This document shows positions 11,304-23,907 of a stretch of DNA of 64,000 bases, piece after piece (the first letter of the stretch is position 1; each line of letters starts with the position of its first letter). The position numbers and the translations under genes were made by a program. The notes under the pieces were generated by a model, which saw only the letters and a list, made by a program, of their open reading frames with translations, did not search any database and had not been told where the DNA came from. The stretch is from Coniella vitis (lineage: Eukaryota > Ascomycota > Sordariomycetes > Diaporthales > Schizoparmaceae), in NCBI GenBank assembly GCA_011317545.1, contig WUJK01000011.1:1007501-1071500 (forward strand), written 5' to 3'.

Positions 11304-12349
11304 TTCTCTGGCAAGTGACAACAAAGGGATGCACAAATGCTTCAAGTCGTACAGCCCGTCAGAACAAGGATTCAATCGATGCTAACGATGACTACACAAC
11401 GTATTGGCCCCAAAATCTTTGCCAACCTTTGTGGTGCGCGATCGGTAACTCCTCTAAGCACCTTAGCTTCCAGAGAGTTGCTAGGTCGAGATTAAAGAAT
11501 GTAGGCGAGTGCGGTCGGCAAGTCTCATCTTTTTTTTTCGTGTATATGTCTGTCTGTTGCGCCCAAGCGAGCTTGGGAGTGTATATATGTCTTTGTGTTT
11601 GTGTTTGTGTGTCCTCCTAACCTCGGGTGTGACAGTGGACAGACCTCCAGCTGCTTGACCCTCCTTGCTTGGGCCGATTCCCCTATCGACTGATTTATAG
11701 AAGGCTGCCCTTTCAAGGGACCATGTTCCTTGGGCTTGTCAGTAAGGCCACTGAGTTGTGGTCTATTCTGGTTACTCTGGGTTTTGGCTGAGGCACAGGT
11801 ATCTGTCCAAGGGTCCTTTGTTTGTGTTCACATTCCTCGGTGACTTGTGGAAACCCCCATCAGACAGTTGCACAAGAGGACAAACCTTGAGCCAAAACCA
11901 GCATTATAAACGAGACAAAGCACACGTCAAGGTGGCCGTCAACAAGAGGACTATGTAAGAGTGTGAGACTGTGCAAGACCAAGAGTCAACTCATAAACAA
12001 AGTCTGCAATATCACCTTTCAGAGGCAGGCTATATACCTGTCAACCTACCTACACACCATGTCTAAACCAGAAAAGCCAAAACCGAAGCAGACAAAGTAT
12101 GTCCATGGGCTTGTACTGGCTAGCCACTTTGCTATACGCACACGCATAACCCGGGTGGTGCGCAGGTGGAATGTGCTTATACGTAAGACGGCAGACACGT
12201 TGCACGCCAAGTTGACACATCCACCATGCCGTGGCGTGGCGTGTGCCGGGCATACCATGGCGTCCAAGTTGCACCGGGCTTGCGCGAGGCTTTGCGGCGT
12301 CCTTGGAAGTGTGTGTACCGCTGGCATATGGATATAGTGATCTCGCACT

Positions 12350-12362
12350 CCCCCCCCCCCCC
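12350..12362. repeat. C13 homopolymer
   Basis: An uninterrupted run of 13 C followed by a pyrimidine-rich tract to about 12410. Confidence 0.9.
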
Positions 12363-13702
12363 TTTCCTTCTTTCTTTTCCTTTCCTCTTCTTCTTTTCTT
12401 CCTTTTTTATAGGCTGTAGCATATTCATATGTTAGTGTAGTTCCCACCGTTGGCTCTTGAGAGGAGTTCCAATAGCAGGAACGGTAGTTGAGTTGTGCAA
12501 GAAGAGAATGATGTATGTGTGGAGTGTCTGAAGGGGAATGACCTATCACTGTTACGGCTTACATGTGAGTGTAGGCGCCTACTTTCTCCTCTCCCTCCCC
12601 CTTCCTTTGGCCCCGACAGTCTGTCTAGCGATGCACACTCCGTGAGACTGATGCCGTAGGACAACCGTTTGCTACCCAGTTCATCAAGTCGGTGGCATAT
12701 GTTCTTTGATAGATACTCTAGTTCTGAAGATTAGCGGGCTTTCAAAGCCGACGCAGATACTGTTCATGAACAACTTGTTATACTCGAATCATTGTACGAG
12801 TACAAGTATAAAAAAGGTGAACTTACGGGTTGGTTACTATATGAGTCCGAATCTCAATTTGGTCAGTCTAGAGTTGGTTATTCTACCAGCCAACAAGCCT
12901 ATAGGTCCAGCCTTGCAACCGTCGCAAGATGCACAAATCCGCTTATTATTAACGACCAATAACGGCCAGTTGTACTGTTGTAAGTTTACATTATATTTAC
13001 AGTTCATGCCATGGCGAAAGTGTGGAAAATAGATGTTTATTGCGAGAGAATGGGCATGCACTTTTCAGATGGCGCAATGTGGGTACTAAACTATGCGATT
13101 GATCCCAGCAAGCACGCTGTGTGAGTGAGTATCTTTGCAGTTTCTTTTGTCCACACTCGCCCACAATGAGACGGATTTATACAAGCAAAAAGCCATGGCT
13201 GCTTTGCTTGGAGGGGGTTTGTGCAAACTTGACGAGTCTCGAGTCTCGTTGTACGCCCAATGTTTGATCTTATGGGCAAGCAACTTTCCAACGTAACTTG
13301 ACCAAAGCCAGTGAACTCAATCGACTCTTGCCTGCTCTCAACTGAAAGACTATGTATCCCAAGGTTACGCGGTACTTGCGACTTCTTTGCTTACTGAAAT
13401 AGGCTGCAATTGCATGTGCGTCCTCTCGCGCCGGGCCGGAGGGGTCTTATCGCGCAAGGCCTATCTGATCCGTCGGCCTGCTGTCCGGCCTCGGCCGAGG
13501 ATTTCTGGACCGCCTTACCAAACCAATCTGCCCAAGTAAAAAAAAGAAAAAGAAGAAGAAAAAGAATCTCTGTACCGCTCGCCACTACTTCTCCAACCGA
13601 TTCTCTGACAATTGGCAAGAATTCGGGAGCACAGGTTTGGACTTCCTTCAACAAGATCTACCCGTCCCCCAGCCAGGAATATTCTGCCACCGCCTCTTCC
13701 AG

Positions 13703-14578
13703 ATGGATGAGACAACGCCGCTGTTGCCGGACGCGGCGACGGCGATATTACCAGGCGACGGCGAGGACATGGACGCCCAGTCCATTCTCAGCAACAGCAC
13801 AGCGCCGCACGCACTCCATCGCCACCATGACAAGGATGTTGTCGATTTCGATCCCGCCGGCGACCCGGAAAACCCCATGGACTGGCCTGTCGCGTACAAA
13901 TGGGGCATCGTGACTCTCCTCGCCGCCATGGCCTTCACCGTGACCTTCACCTGCATCTCGGTCGTGCCCATAGCAACCACCATCGTCAGGGACCTCAACA
14001 GTCACAACCACAAGCAGGAACCAGACACAGGCCTTGACCCCGCCTCCGCCGCCGTCCTCCTCGTCACCATCTGGGAACTAGGCGAAGCCGCCGGGCCGCT
14101 CTTCATTGCGCCTCTCTCGGAGCTCTTTGGCCGCTACCCCGTCCTCAACGCCGCCAACGCCCTCTTCATCCTCTTCACCGCCTTGACAGCCCTCAGCCCA
14201 ACCACAAACGTCATTATTGCCGCCCGCGCCCTCACAGGCCTCGCCGTCGCCTCCAATGTGCTCGCCCCAGCCATCGTCGGCGACATGTTCCCCTCGGAGC
14301 AGCGCGGAGCAGCCATGAGCCTGATCCAGCTCGCCCCGCTTACGGGCGGCGCTGTGGGGCCCGCGATTGCAGGCGCCATTGCCGAGTCTGCAGGGTGGCG
14401 CCAGTGCGTGTGGATGGGCGTGGGCCTCGCGGTCGCGTGCGAGGTTGTCTTCTTGGTCCTGTTCCGCGAGACGTACAAGGTGCCGATTTTGCGGCGGAAA
14501 GCGGCGCGCTTGCGACGGGAGACGGGCAATGAGGCGCTGCGGACGGCGTTTGATGTCCGGGTGGACGAGCACGACAAA

Positions 14579-14623
<45 letters not shown>

Positions 14624-15534
14624 GCTCAGTCGTCTGGGGATAGTGGTATTCTCGGTTCGGACGTGGCGTCGATTGCCTCGTTGGGGGCAAAGAAGGATGA
14701 AAAGAAGAAGCATGGCCACAGCAAGCACAACCGCTGGACGCTCATTTGGGAGTCCGTCCTGCGTCCTGCGATTGTGCTCAAGGGCAGTTTTGTGCTGCAG
14801 ATTTTGTCCTTGTACGGATCCTTCTTGTTCAGCTACTATTATGTTATGTCGACGACGCTGCCTGGCATTTTGCAGGAGCAGTATCACTTTTCGCCTGCTG
14901 CGACGGGCGGTGCTTTTATTATGTTTAGTGGGTTTTTTTTTCTTTTTTTCTTGTCACCCTGCAGTTCATCTTACCAAGGCTTGTTTGTATATATAAAATC
15001 ACTAACATCACATCCCTCATCCAAGGCGTCGGCTCCGCCATTGGCGTGATAATCGTCAACACCCTCCTTGACAGGATCTACATCCGTCTCCGCGACAAGT
15101 CCCTTAGCACCTCTGCTCCTCCAAAAGGCCGCCCCGAGTACCGCCTCCCACTCGTCATCCTTTCCTCCCTCATCTTCCCCTGGACCGTCCTTCTCTATGG
15201 CTGGGTCGTCACCTGGCACCTGCCCGTGACCATCCTGCTCCTCAGCCTCGCGCTCATGGGCACCTTTCTCATGCTCTCCTTTGTGCCGCTCATGGCCTAC
15301 GTCGTCGATGCCTTTGGCATCTATTCTGCCAGCTCCATCACGGCCTTGATTGTCACGCGGTGCCTCATGGGCACCTTTTTGCCTCTGAGTGCGCAGCCTG
15401 CGATTGCGCGGTTTGGCTTTGGGTGGGGCATGTCGATTTTTGCCGGGGTGAGTGTCTTGACGATTCCGATTCCCTGGTGCGTGTATCGGTATGGACACAA
15501 ATGGAGGCAAGCGTCCAAGTATACGAGGGATTGA
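13703..15534 (+). CDS. MFS transporter, DHA1/polyamine-drug type
   Basis: There are two exons, 13703-14927 and 15026-15534, giving 577 residues. I chose the ATG at 13703 because it starts MDETTPLLP, a usual opening for fungal MFS proteins. The first membrane segment follows the family motif NPMDWPVAYKWG. The motif-C-like block is GGAVGPAIAGAIAESAGWR. The splice (donor A|GTGGGT) joins IMFS to VGSAIGVIIV and so restores a membrane helix. Exon 1 carries 16 consecutive alanines plus flanking low complexity, encoded mainly by GCT (about 14578-14626), in the cytosolic loop between the two six-helix halves. Close relatives export polyamines or drugs at the plasma membrane. The substrate here is unknown. 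Confidence 0.9.
14578..14626 (+). repeat. (GCT)n tract encoding polyalanine
   Basis: About 16 alanine codons, nearly all GCT, in the central loop of the MFS transporter. It is a length-variable microsatellite kept in frame. Confidence 0.9.
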
Positions 15535-16357
15535 GTTGGGAAAAATGAAAACAAACAGGGCATATTAAGAACATGGTATTTCAAGAAGCTGATGTAAAAG
15601 CCAGTCTATAAGAATAAAGACTCAACATACCCACCCAACTAGCACTTGCCTCATTGAACATGCTCTATATTCGGTGTACTCAGCACTCAGTACCTCAGTT
15701 ATTCGGAAACTAATCCAAGTAATCATGTTTAGTGGTGTTGCAAATGTTGATTTCTATTTGTAGCAACTCGCCTTCTGTTGAGGATACTGGTGGCCAATGC
15801 CCTGTTATTTCCATCCACTGCATTCTCGTTCATACCATCCTTCAAAGATTGAATATGCCCTTGCGAAACAAGACGACAAGTGGCCTAAGCTGTTTGACGC
15901 GCACAAAGCCTGCCGTATGGATTTAGAGGTGAAGACAGGCCTGATGTTGGAGGGCTGCTGGATTACATAATGCTGCTAACACACCCAAGTCACATACTCA
16001 CATACCCTTGTAAACACAGCCTAACCATTCACTACACCACAGCCTTTTGTAATGATGTCTGGCTACCATAAAGCATTGTCCACATCAGTGACTCACTGAG
16101 GACCTGGAGGCATTCTTCTCAAGCCACCTGAGGTGCACTCTGATTGGCTGGGGTGAGGCAGAGCTCTTTCCCACAAACACACATCACCCTGGTCACTTAG
16201 ACGACGGCTCGACGAGTGTGCAGTGGCAGGGTTGCAACCTCTTCCTTCCTCCTCCCTCCCTCCATTGCACGCGCACAGCCAGCCGACGCGTTTTCTCTTA
16301 GCCTTGCTTCTTCCAAACAAGCTTCGCGCCGCCCATGGTTTGCAGCTGCCAGCAACC
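15535..16357. other. Spacer between MFS and F-box genes
   Basis: It holds the MFS 3' flank and the promoter of the F-box gene. A CT-rich stretch (about 16240-16265) precedes the start codon. No coding sequence is recognised. Confidence 0.5.
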
Positions 16358-18231
16358 ATGTCTCGACTCCTAGCTATGCCTGACGAGCTGCTTGGTGCGA
16401 TCATCGAGCAGACCGACACAGCCGCCGACACAGCCCGCCTTGGCCAGGTCTGCAAGCGCCTGCACAACCTCGAAGCTGGCTCGCCCGTATGGGAGCGACA
16501 CTGCTTCTCCACCTGGAGCTCGTGGCACCCGCGATACGAAATCGACTCGAAGCTTGCCCTACCTGCACTGCAGACAGACTGGCGTGCTCTCTTTCATGAG
16601 CGTCGCCTAGCTGACAATCAGTCCCTCGACATCTTCGAGGCACTCCTTTCCACCCAGCAGGCTCGCGCTGCACGCATCGGTGAGCTGGCCGAGAAGGACA
16701 CGGATGCATACGACCTCTTCGTCCGAGTTGCCCGCAACACACCTGACGAGGCTGATGATGTGCTCGCCCGGCGATGGCACGCCGACGCCATCACACGACT
16801 GATGCACCGTCGGCGATCCGTCGAAACTTGGGCCCGTCTGGAGCGCGGAGAAGACGTCGAGCCGATCGAGGCTCTTGGAGCATTTGACGATTTCGTCTTC
16901 GGTACGGCTTGCACGGCTGACATTATCAACCCTTCCCTTGATCGACACGCGACCGACCTCGTCAAGGAATTTCCAGAGTTTGAGCGAGCCACCACGCGCC
17001 GCAAGGCCGTCCTCGTCGCACTTTACCTCCATGTCCACCGACTTGTGGGCACGGCAAACCCGGAAAGCTACCACTCCTTGCCAAACAACTTCCTTAGCAC
17101 CGCCTTGCTCAACACTAGACGCAGGCACTGGGGCTGTCTGCCGCTGCAGTCAGTCATCATCTATTGCGCCCTGGCTCGCAGACTGGGCATCGACGCATTC
17201 CCAGTCAACTTTCCGCGCCACGTTCACGCCATCGTCCACGCGCCGCCAGACGAGACACTCGACGGCAACAATCGCAGCGAAAATGAGCCTGCAGGTGCCA
17301 CTCCCACAGACGCTCTCGTCATGTATATGGACCCCTTTGACCAAACGGCCGAAGTTGCAATCCGCCACCTGCGAGTTCTCCTTACAGAGATGGCAGTCCC
17401 GCCGGGCTCCCAAGACGCCTGCCTCCGCCCGGCTAGGACGATGGAGATGGTGTTGCGTAGTGGGCGCAATATCAGCATCTCGGTGGACAACCTGCGCGCT
17501 CGAGGCATGCAGCCTGAGGCTGACGGCTTTGGAGAAGTTTATGGCAATTTTGAGCTGGGTGCTGCCTTGTACGCGGCAATGTGGTCGCATTTCATACTAG
17601 GTGATAACGACCCGTTGCGAGCGGGCCCGTTCCGTCGACAAGGAGTACGCCGTCTGCTTCATCATCTGCAAGCAGAGCACCCGCAGGACGCGACGCTACT
17701 TCTCCAGATGGCGTCGCGATTGCTTTCCGATGCGCCCGAGCTCCCGTGGCTGGAAACGCACCTCTCGGCGCTGCAGGCAGCCGACAGGCACGCAAGAGTT
17801 GCCAAACGCCGCTTGGCCAACGGCGAGCCGGCTGTTGGGCACCCTGTCGGCACCTACTTTGAACATGGAAACTACGGTTACCGGGGCTTCATTACGGGCT
17901 GGGACACGCAGTGTGGAGCCGACCCGGAATGGATTCAAGAAATGGGTGTGGACACTTTGCCCAGAGGTCGCAACCAGCCCTTTTACTATGTCATGTAAGA
18001 ATCCTGTTTTTTTTAATATCGTCTTTGTTTGTTCAGTGACCCTGCGGCTGACAGCATAATTGTAGTGCCCATGATCGAAGCAGCCACTATGTTGCCGAAG
18101 AGAACATCAGACCTCTATCAGACCGTCCTCTGCCGGAGCTGATGGCACTCGCTGGAAGATACTTCAAGCGCTGGGATGAAGAAAAGCACATGTTTGTGAA
18201 CAATCTACTGCAACAGTACCCCGAGGGCTAG
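16358..18231 (+). CDS. F-box protein with SirB1 transglutaminase-like and YccV domains (FBXO21 type)
   Basis: There are two exons, 16358-17994 and 18066-18231, giving 600 residues. Residues 1-45 are an F-box (LLAMPDELLGAIIEQ with VCKRLHNL), which would bind Skp1. The middle region has a SirB1/transglutaminase-like block (YHSLPNNFLSTALLNTRRR, then LPLQSVIIYCALARRLGI and FPRHVHAIV). The C-terminus is a YccV/HspQ-like domain: GTYFEHGNYGYRGFITGWD, then across the splice YYVIAHDRSSHYVAEENIRP. The splice restores this last domain, which fixes the exon 2 frame. FBXO21-type proteins are adaptors of SCF ubiquitin ligases, and the SirB1 and YccV modules are otherwise bacterial. The target is unknown. 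The start at 16358 places the F-box at the N-terminus. Confidence 0.92.
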
Positions 18232-18497
18232 GCATTTGGTATTGTGGTGGAATTGGATGTCTACAAGGCAAAGATATGCAGTTTGGGTTTAGCATGATTT
18301 GGAAAAGAGCAGGATTGTATGGACAAGAAGGGCAATGCGAGAAGTCCTAGCACCGAAGAATCTTGGGGCAATCAGTTTGATGAGAGGATAAGGAGGGCTC
18401 AGCAGGTTTTGTCTGGATATGTACGATGTATTATGTCACAATAACGGCAAGGAAGCACCCATGGACGGCAGATGGACAGCAAATATACCCATAGTTC

Positions 18498-18529
18498 TTT
18501 TTTTTTTATAAAAAAAAAAAAAAAAAAAA
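18498..18529. repeat. T10/A20 tract
   Basis: Ten T, then ATA, then twenty A, 270 bp downstream of the F-box gene. It can fold back on itself. Confidence 0.85.
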
Positions 18530-20147
18530 GCATATCTCTTACAGTACACACCGCAGACTATTCTCTATCCTTTTGGGTTCCTCTTGTACTATGTAATCTT
18601 GATTGCGTAGCGACTCGAATGGGGGTCTTTATTCATCAGATAGCGGTCTCGGAATATCCAAGTGCATACTATAACAGACAAGATATATTCATACCCATAT
18701 GGGAAGCAGAAAAAAAAAGAGTGGAATGGTATGCCTTGGCGGAGCGGTGGGAAAGGATCCACGGGAACAGAAAAAGGCTCCGGATATACTACGTACGACC
18801 GGATAAGTTCAATTTATATGCTTTGGAATTGTTGGAAGGTGTACAGTACACAGTACTTGGTATGTGCACATCACTCTGCGCAATGGCAATGGCGGTGATC
18901 ATGTAAGCAAGCTCCTTGCCCAGACGGGAAATCTTTGGTGAATCAGGTACCGGAGATGCGGAAAAGGGGAACAGAGAGAGAGCTGGCACAAGAGCACGTG
19001 GGAAGAGGGGACCATGGTCTGTTTTGTTGATTGTCTTTTGTCACGCAGCTGTTCTTCTTTTCTTTTTTTCTTTTCTTTTTTCTCTCTCATGCATACTATG
19101 TATACCATGAAACATGATTTGGAAACCCATTCTTTCATTACCCACCCAAATCAATCTGATAAGTGGAATTGTAGGGCTATTCCCGGGCCAAACAGTCCGG
19201 ATATCCAGATTTGGCTATGAGCCGGGACCAGAGATACAATATTGCAGCCCACCACGTCACTAACAGTCATAGACGTACTATAGTAGCTGCGGCTTACATA
19301 GTACATACATGGCACTTAAACCTGCCTGCAACCAAAGTACCTTGAATGCTGGAATGCTCTATACACAGCAGAGGTACCGATCATGGAAAGAGGGGGAAGT
19401 GGCACAAGTCGATGTACTTTGGTACTTCAAGAAGAAGAATAAAAGAAGAAGCCAGAAAGGAAAGCTGTGGGGTACTAGCGCCGGCAAGGTTGAGCAAGTG
19501 GGGACCCTCACCAGCCGTTAGAATCCCAGTTGGTGGGTGACTAAGCCGGCATGAGTGTGCACTACTCAGTATCTCTAAGTACTTTTATGTAGATGATTCC
19601 AAATGCCGTACCAGCAGTACATCGGTAGTACATACTATGTAGCATGCTGCATGCACAAACATGGATGGCTTCTGCAAAGTGCCTTTACTATGCTAAATCG
19701 TACTTTTCTCTCTTCTCCTTTGATGACGAGGTTGTAAGATTATCGCCTTCCAACACCTCCGCCGCCACAGCCTTTGACTTTCCACGTTGCCAGGACGATG
19801 CCCCCGTTCTCCAGCCATTCGCCCACATGCCGGGTTTTGTTGCCAGACGTCTCCGGAAGTTGGTGCTGCCTGCTGCTATGCTGCTGTGGCAGTAGGAACT
19901 TCGCCTTGCTCAACGTACTGCGCGTATACATGCACCAGCGGCCGGCAGCAGCCCGTCATGGTGACGGAGGTGCTAGCGTGCAGACCAAGTCTAAACGTCA
20001 CCGCGGCATTTGAGCCTCCACAGGGATCCTCCACCGCCTCCCCGCCCAACCCGACCGCACGGCTCCAGATATCCTCTGCCATGGACGCTCGCAGCTGCGA
20101 ACAAAAGTCACATCGTGCGAAGAGCAGGCGGGTGTGTACTTCTATGT

Positions 20148-20171
20148 AAGTGCAAGTGCAAGTGCAAGTGC
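20148..20171 (+). repeat. AAGTGC x4 tandem repeat
   Basis: Four exact tandem copies of a hexanucleotide in intergenic DNA. Confidence 0.85.
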
Positions 20172-20956
20172 CTGTACCCATGTAGCCTTGCTATTGCCTC
20201 CTTTCCGCCCTGTCTGGCCCCCTTTTCCACCTCTTTAGCCGCATCTCATACCGTATTTGGAAATCCACCTTGTACTGATGACCATCACACAGAGACTTTC
20301 GACCCCCGACCTTGTGTACGTGCGGGACTCATAACGAAAGCACCTGCCAAAGGCTGCGGGAACCGGGGATGCATGGCTGGGCCTGCAGCTGCGTGTGCCG
20401 CCATGCTGGACCTCTGCACTTCTCGCAAGCCCTCCCGGCCTATCCCAACGCAGCTGGCCCATCATCGTGGTCGTGGTCGGCATGCGTGGCTGCAAAACCG
20501 ACTACCATGTACCCCAGACACTCGCCGAGTGTGGCTACAAGACTATGAGATGCAGATTTCCAAGAAAGATGGTGCAGGCACACGGCAAAACTAATAGTCA
20601 ACATGCCCCACAAGCCATGTGCAGCCTTTCCGCCCGCCAAAGGCTTGCTGGCCGTTGCAGCCCTCTGGCCAATCGAGATGGGCTGTGCTTGTCCGATCGA
20701 ACCTGTCATACATGATCATGGTGATGCTAGTCTCGTCGCCCACTTTGGTGCAACCTTCATGATGCCTGCTCGACCGCGACGATCGATGGATCTTGGCCAG
20801 CCTCACCCTGGCCGATGAGGTCAGGATGCTGAAGCCCAGCCCAGCCGATATCGTCCTTGTGCGTCCTTGGAGCCCATTGCGGCATCGACTTGTTGGCCCC
20901 TGGGCCATCGAGACAGAAGGCCCCGTCGACGCCTTGTACGCTGACTCTGCATGCAG

Positions 20957-20964
20957 TATAAGAG
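20957..20964 (+). promoter_or_regulatory. Probable TATA box of the Rds1-like gene
   Basis: TATAAGAG lies about 100 bp upstream of the chosen ATG (21056), a plausible distance for a strongly expressed, inducible fungal gene. Inferred from sequence only. Confidence 0.45.
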
Positions 20965-21055
20965 GCGGGCGGCTGTCCCGTCTTGCTGCATCTGCTTCTC
21001 GAGTCACCTCATCCAACCCAGCAACGCATTGTTTGTGTCCTTTGCTCAAGCAATC

Positions 21056-22465
21056 ATGGCTGGACTCCTTGTCGCTGGTGGCCTGCTGGCCCTGGCACAG
21101 CCTGCTCTGGCCGTTCCCGTCATCGAGGCCCGCTTCGTCTCTACTCCCACCACCACTTTCACCTCGGCTGCTGCCACCACTGTCAGCGCTGTGCCGGTCA
21201 CTAACGTGACCTCCCACGGGCCTTACACCGGACCCGCGCCGACCACAACCGGTGCTTTGTCCACCAGCGTGCTGGCGCCCTCCATCCCAATCCTGCCCCC
21301 CGTTCCGGGCAAGTTTGCTTACCCAGCTGATGGCGAGCTTCACGCTGACGAGCCTGCTCCCTACACCCCGGCCGGCGGTCTGGGCACCAACGGCACCGAG
21401 CCTGTCTACCGTGTGCAGTCAGACTTTGACTACCAGTCTATCGCTCTCGGTCTGATGCAGGAGTACATTGAGCTCGACCTCTTCCACTGGGGTCTTGCCA
21501 CCTTCTCGGTCGAGGACTTTGAAGCTGCGGGCCTCACTGCCGAGGACCGTTTCCTGATCCAGTTCATGGCGAACCAGGAGGTTGGCCACGCAACTGTTCT
21601 GACCAACATGCTCGGTCCCAACGCCCCCAAGCAATGCACTTACAACTATCCCGCCATGAACGTGCGTGAGTTCATCGACTTCAACCAAAAGCTGACGCGC
21701 TGGGGTGAATCCGGTGTCTATGGTTTCATCAACCACCTCGATTCCCGCGAGGCCGCCCAGATCCTGCTGCAGTCCATCACCACCGAGGCTCGCCAGCAGA
21801 TGATTTTCCGCCAGTTCAACGGCCAATTCCCCATGCCTGTCTGGTTCGAGTCGGGCATTCCCCAATCCTGGGCTTGGACTCTACTTGCGCCTTACATTTC
21901 GTCTTGCCCCGAGGGCACCAAGCAGCTCATTTGGCAAAACTACCCTGCTTTGCACATTCTGAACCAGCCCAACGCCGCTCGCATCAACGGCGCTGATGTT
22001 TGGAACGAGACGCTCGGCGACTATGCCAACACTGCCAGCACGGCCGACATTGCCCCTGAGGATGCTTGTGTTAATGCTACCAAGGTCGGCGAGGATTGCT
22101 CGCCCGCCATTACCCACAACCGCACCATTCCCCTCTCCTACCCTGGCCGCGAGGTGTTTTTGCAGTGGGATGAGCCTGGCAAGCCTGTTGGACCCAACAA
22201 CAGCTACATCACTTCCACCACTGCCAGCACTCCCAAGTTCGCTCTCTGGGTGTCGCAAATCAACGCTACGTACACGCCTCTGCTTAACGTCAGCGGCAAC
22301 ACCGCCTACACCATCCAGCCCAACGTTTCGGTCATCGAGGGCGACCCTGCTGTGAACGGTACCATGTTCTTGGCCCTGACTGATGAGGATATTTATGTCA
22401 CGCCATTCAACCTTTCTTCAATCAACCCTCGCGTCTACGCTCTGTCGCTGTACCAGGCCGGCTAA
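21056..22465 (+). CDS. rds1: Rds1-like secreted ferritin-fold stress protein
   Basis: This is an intronless gene of 469 residues. The ATG at 21056 gives a clean signal peptide (GLLVAGGLLALAQPALAVP). An in-frame ATG at 20951 would bury it, so I rejected that start. A Thr/Ser/Pro-rich segment (residues 30-100) precedes a helical ferritin-like domain with the metal-site-like pairs LMQEYIELDLFHWG and FMANQEVGHATVL, later ITTEARQQMIFRQF. The C-terminal half is rich in Asn-Xaa-Ser/Thr glycosylation sites. The family is named after S. pombe rds1, a stress-induced protein. Its biochemical role is not settled. Codon use is highly biased to C-ending codons, suggesting strong expression. Confidence 0.9.
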   Translation: MAGLLVAGGLLALAQPALAVPVIEARFVSTPTTTFTSAAATTVSAVPVTNVTSHGPYTGPAPTTTGALSTSVLAPSIPILPPVPGKFAYPADGELHADEPAPYTPAGGLGTNGTEPVYRVQSDFDYQSIALGLMQEYIELDLFHWGLATFSVEDFEAAGLTAEDRFLIQFMANQEVGHATVLTNMLGPNAPKQCTYNYPAMNVREFIDFNQKLTRWGESGVYGFINHLDSREAAQILLQSITTEARQQMIFRQFNGQFPMPVWFESGIPQSWAWTLLAPYISSCPEGTKQLIWQNYPALHILNQPNAARINGADVWNETLGDYANTASTADIAPEDACVNATKVGEDCSPAITHNRTIPLSYPGREVFLQWDEPGKPVGPNNSYITSTTASTPKFALWVSQINATYTPLLNVSGNTAYTIQPNVSVIEGDPAVNGTMFLALTDEDIYVTPFNLSSINPRVYALSLYQAG

Positions 22466-23815
22466 GACGGTTTTCTATTTTCTTTCTCACCATTACTTAA
22501 ACAATCTAATGACGCATTGTATTGTGTATTTTTAATGTGGGGGTAATTGTTGTACAATCGAAACTTGAGGTTGAAGAACATGTACGATTTGGGGTTTGAA
22601 GCATGTTGATGCATTTGGAGGCTTAAGCATAGAAAAAATGTGAATGAGATAATAGTCTGTCTTCGATCAACAGTATCACCCTCGTTGTGCCAATAAATTT
22701 AGAACTGTATATCTGGAATGACGTTTTACTCACGCATCGGACGTGAAATTTTGGCGGCTGCCTACTCTAGTTAATTTAAAACACTCTACAATTAAACCCA
22801 AAGTGTTGTATCGCTGCTATCTACAGTATCTTTCAACAAAACATCGACCATACGGAGAATGAATACTTGAAATATTGTGGCATTGCTGGACTTTGAAAAT
22901 GACTGATGCTGGTTATATATGGTGAGACCTGTTGTGTTTTGCTGTGACTAGCAATGTGTCTGCTGGATGAATAACTGCAATCTGCTAGATAAAGTATGAG
23001 TATTTATCAACTGACTAATTCTCTCCAGGACAGGACTCGATTTCTAGATTAAATACCAAACATATACAAACAACGAATGCCAGTACAAGGAGGGAAAGTG
23101 GGCAATGTACAGAGAGAGAGCACAAGTCCGGATGCACATCATCATGAATGAAGATCGAGCGAGCCATTGGAATGAATACACGTACTCCACAACTGCCAGT
23201 ACAATCCGCATGGTTATGATGGCCCAGAAAGGTACTTGGAGAAATCCCGAAAGCAAAAGAAAACCCTGTAAAGAGGCAGTGGTTTGAAACGCTGAGGGAT
23301 AGATACAAAGAGACTCAGAGCAAAGAAGATACCGCTTTTGACAGTACACTCGCAATACCACGTGCACAGCTCATTTATAACAACATAAAAACATCAGTCA
23401 AGTAGCCAGTACACCTTTGGAAGAGGGCGTACCGTCATTCCACGTCCGTCTTTCCACGTCCGTCTAATGGTATAGCAAAGTCATTATTCTATCTCCACTC
23501 CTGCCATTCATTGTCAATGAAATAGCCAAGCAAGATATTGGTTATCCATACCATGCTAATTTTACAGCCAGCCCACCTTTGAGTGGCAGCATTGCATGGC
23601 ATACCATACCCTCGCACAGCAAACTGTAAACAGGAGTTCAGATCCAGCCCAAGACCATTGATACGGTGTTTGCACATTCGCAGCCTGAGCAACATCTCCA
23701 CTCAGTTTTTTATGTTTATCCACAGATGAACAGATCGGTCAGAACAGTGTACGCGACTTATCGCCGTCAAATGCACCCCACTCACTTTCAGGTAAGTAGG
23801 CAAGTACATGCCGAC

Positions 23816-23837
23816 TTTTTTTTTTTTTTTTTTTTTT
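23816..23837. repeat. T22 homopolymer
   Basis: An uninterrupted run of 22 T. Confidence 0.9.
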
Positions 23838-23907
23838 CCCGGTCTTCCTACGTAAAAATTGAGGCGTTTGCTTTTGTCATTGCGCGGCTGTCTTTTCTTG
23901 TACGTTC

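Larger units (their letters stand above)
10337..13702. other. Long gene-free spacer between two divergent genes
   Basis: These 3.4 kb hold no frame I can assign. Contents include a G14 run (11290-11303), a TTTGTG tract near 11590-11613, a C13 run (12350-12362) followed by a CT-rich stretch, and a more AT-rich patch at about 12700-13040 with a 108-codon open frame that matches nothing I know. The MFS promoter and 5' leader lie at the right end, with a purine-rich AAAGAA tract near 13539-13566. Confidence 0.5.
18232..21055. other. Long gene-free spacer before the Rds1-like gene
   Basis: These 2.8 kb contain no frame I can assign. They hold a T10-ATA-A20 tract (18498-18529) and four copies of the TACTATGTA/TACATAGTA nonamer (18587, 19094, 19295, 19633). 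They also hold four tandem AAGTGC units (20148-20171) and a TATA box near 20957. Confidence 0.5.

Noticed and set aside
12706..13032. A 108-codon frame in an AT-richer patch
   Set aside because: There is no recognisable family, and the patch has no terminal repeats or target-site duplication that would mark a transposon remnant.
14078..14887. A 269-codon antisense frame in the MFS gene
   Set aside because: It is the reverse of well-conserved transporter sequence and of the polyalanine tract, which it reads as polyserine.
18472..18906. A 144-codon plus-strand frame
   Set aside because: It depends on translating the A20 tract as polylysine and has no other support.
20951..21055. Upstream in-frame ATG of the Rds1-like gene
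   Set aside because: Using it would place 35 residues before a clean signal peptide. The likely TATA box overlaps this ATG.
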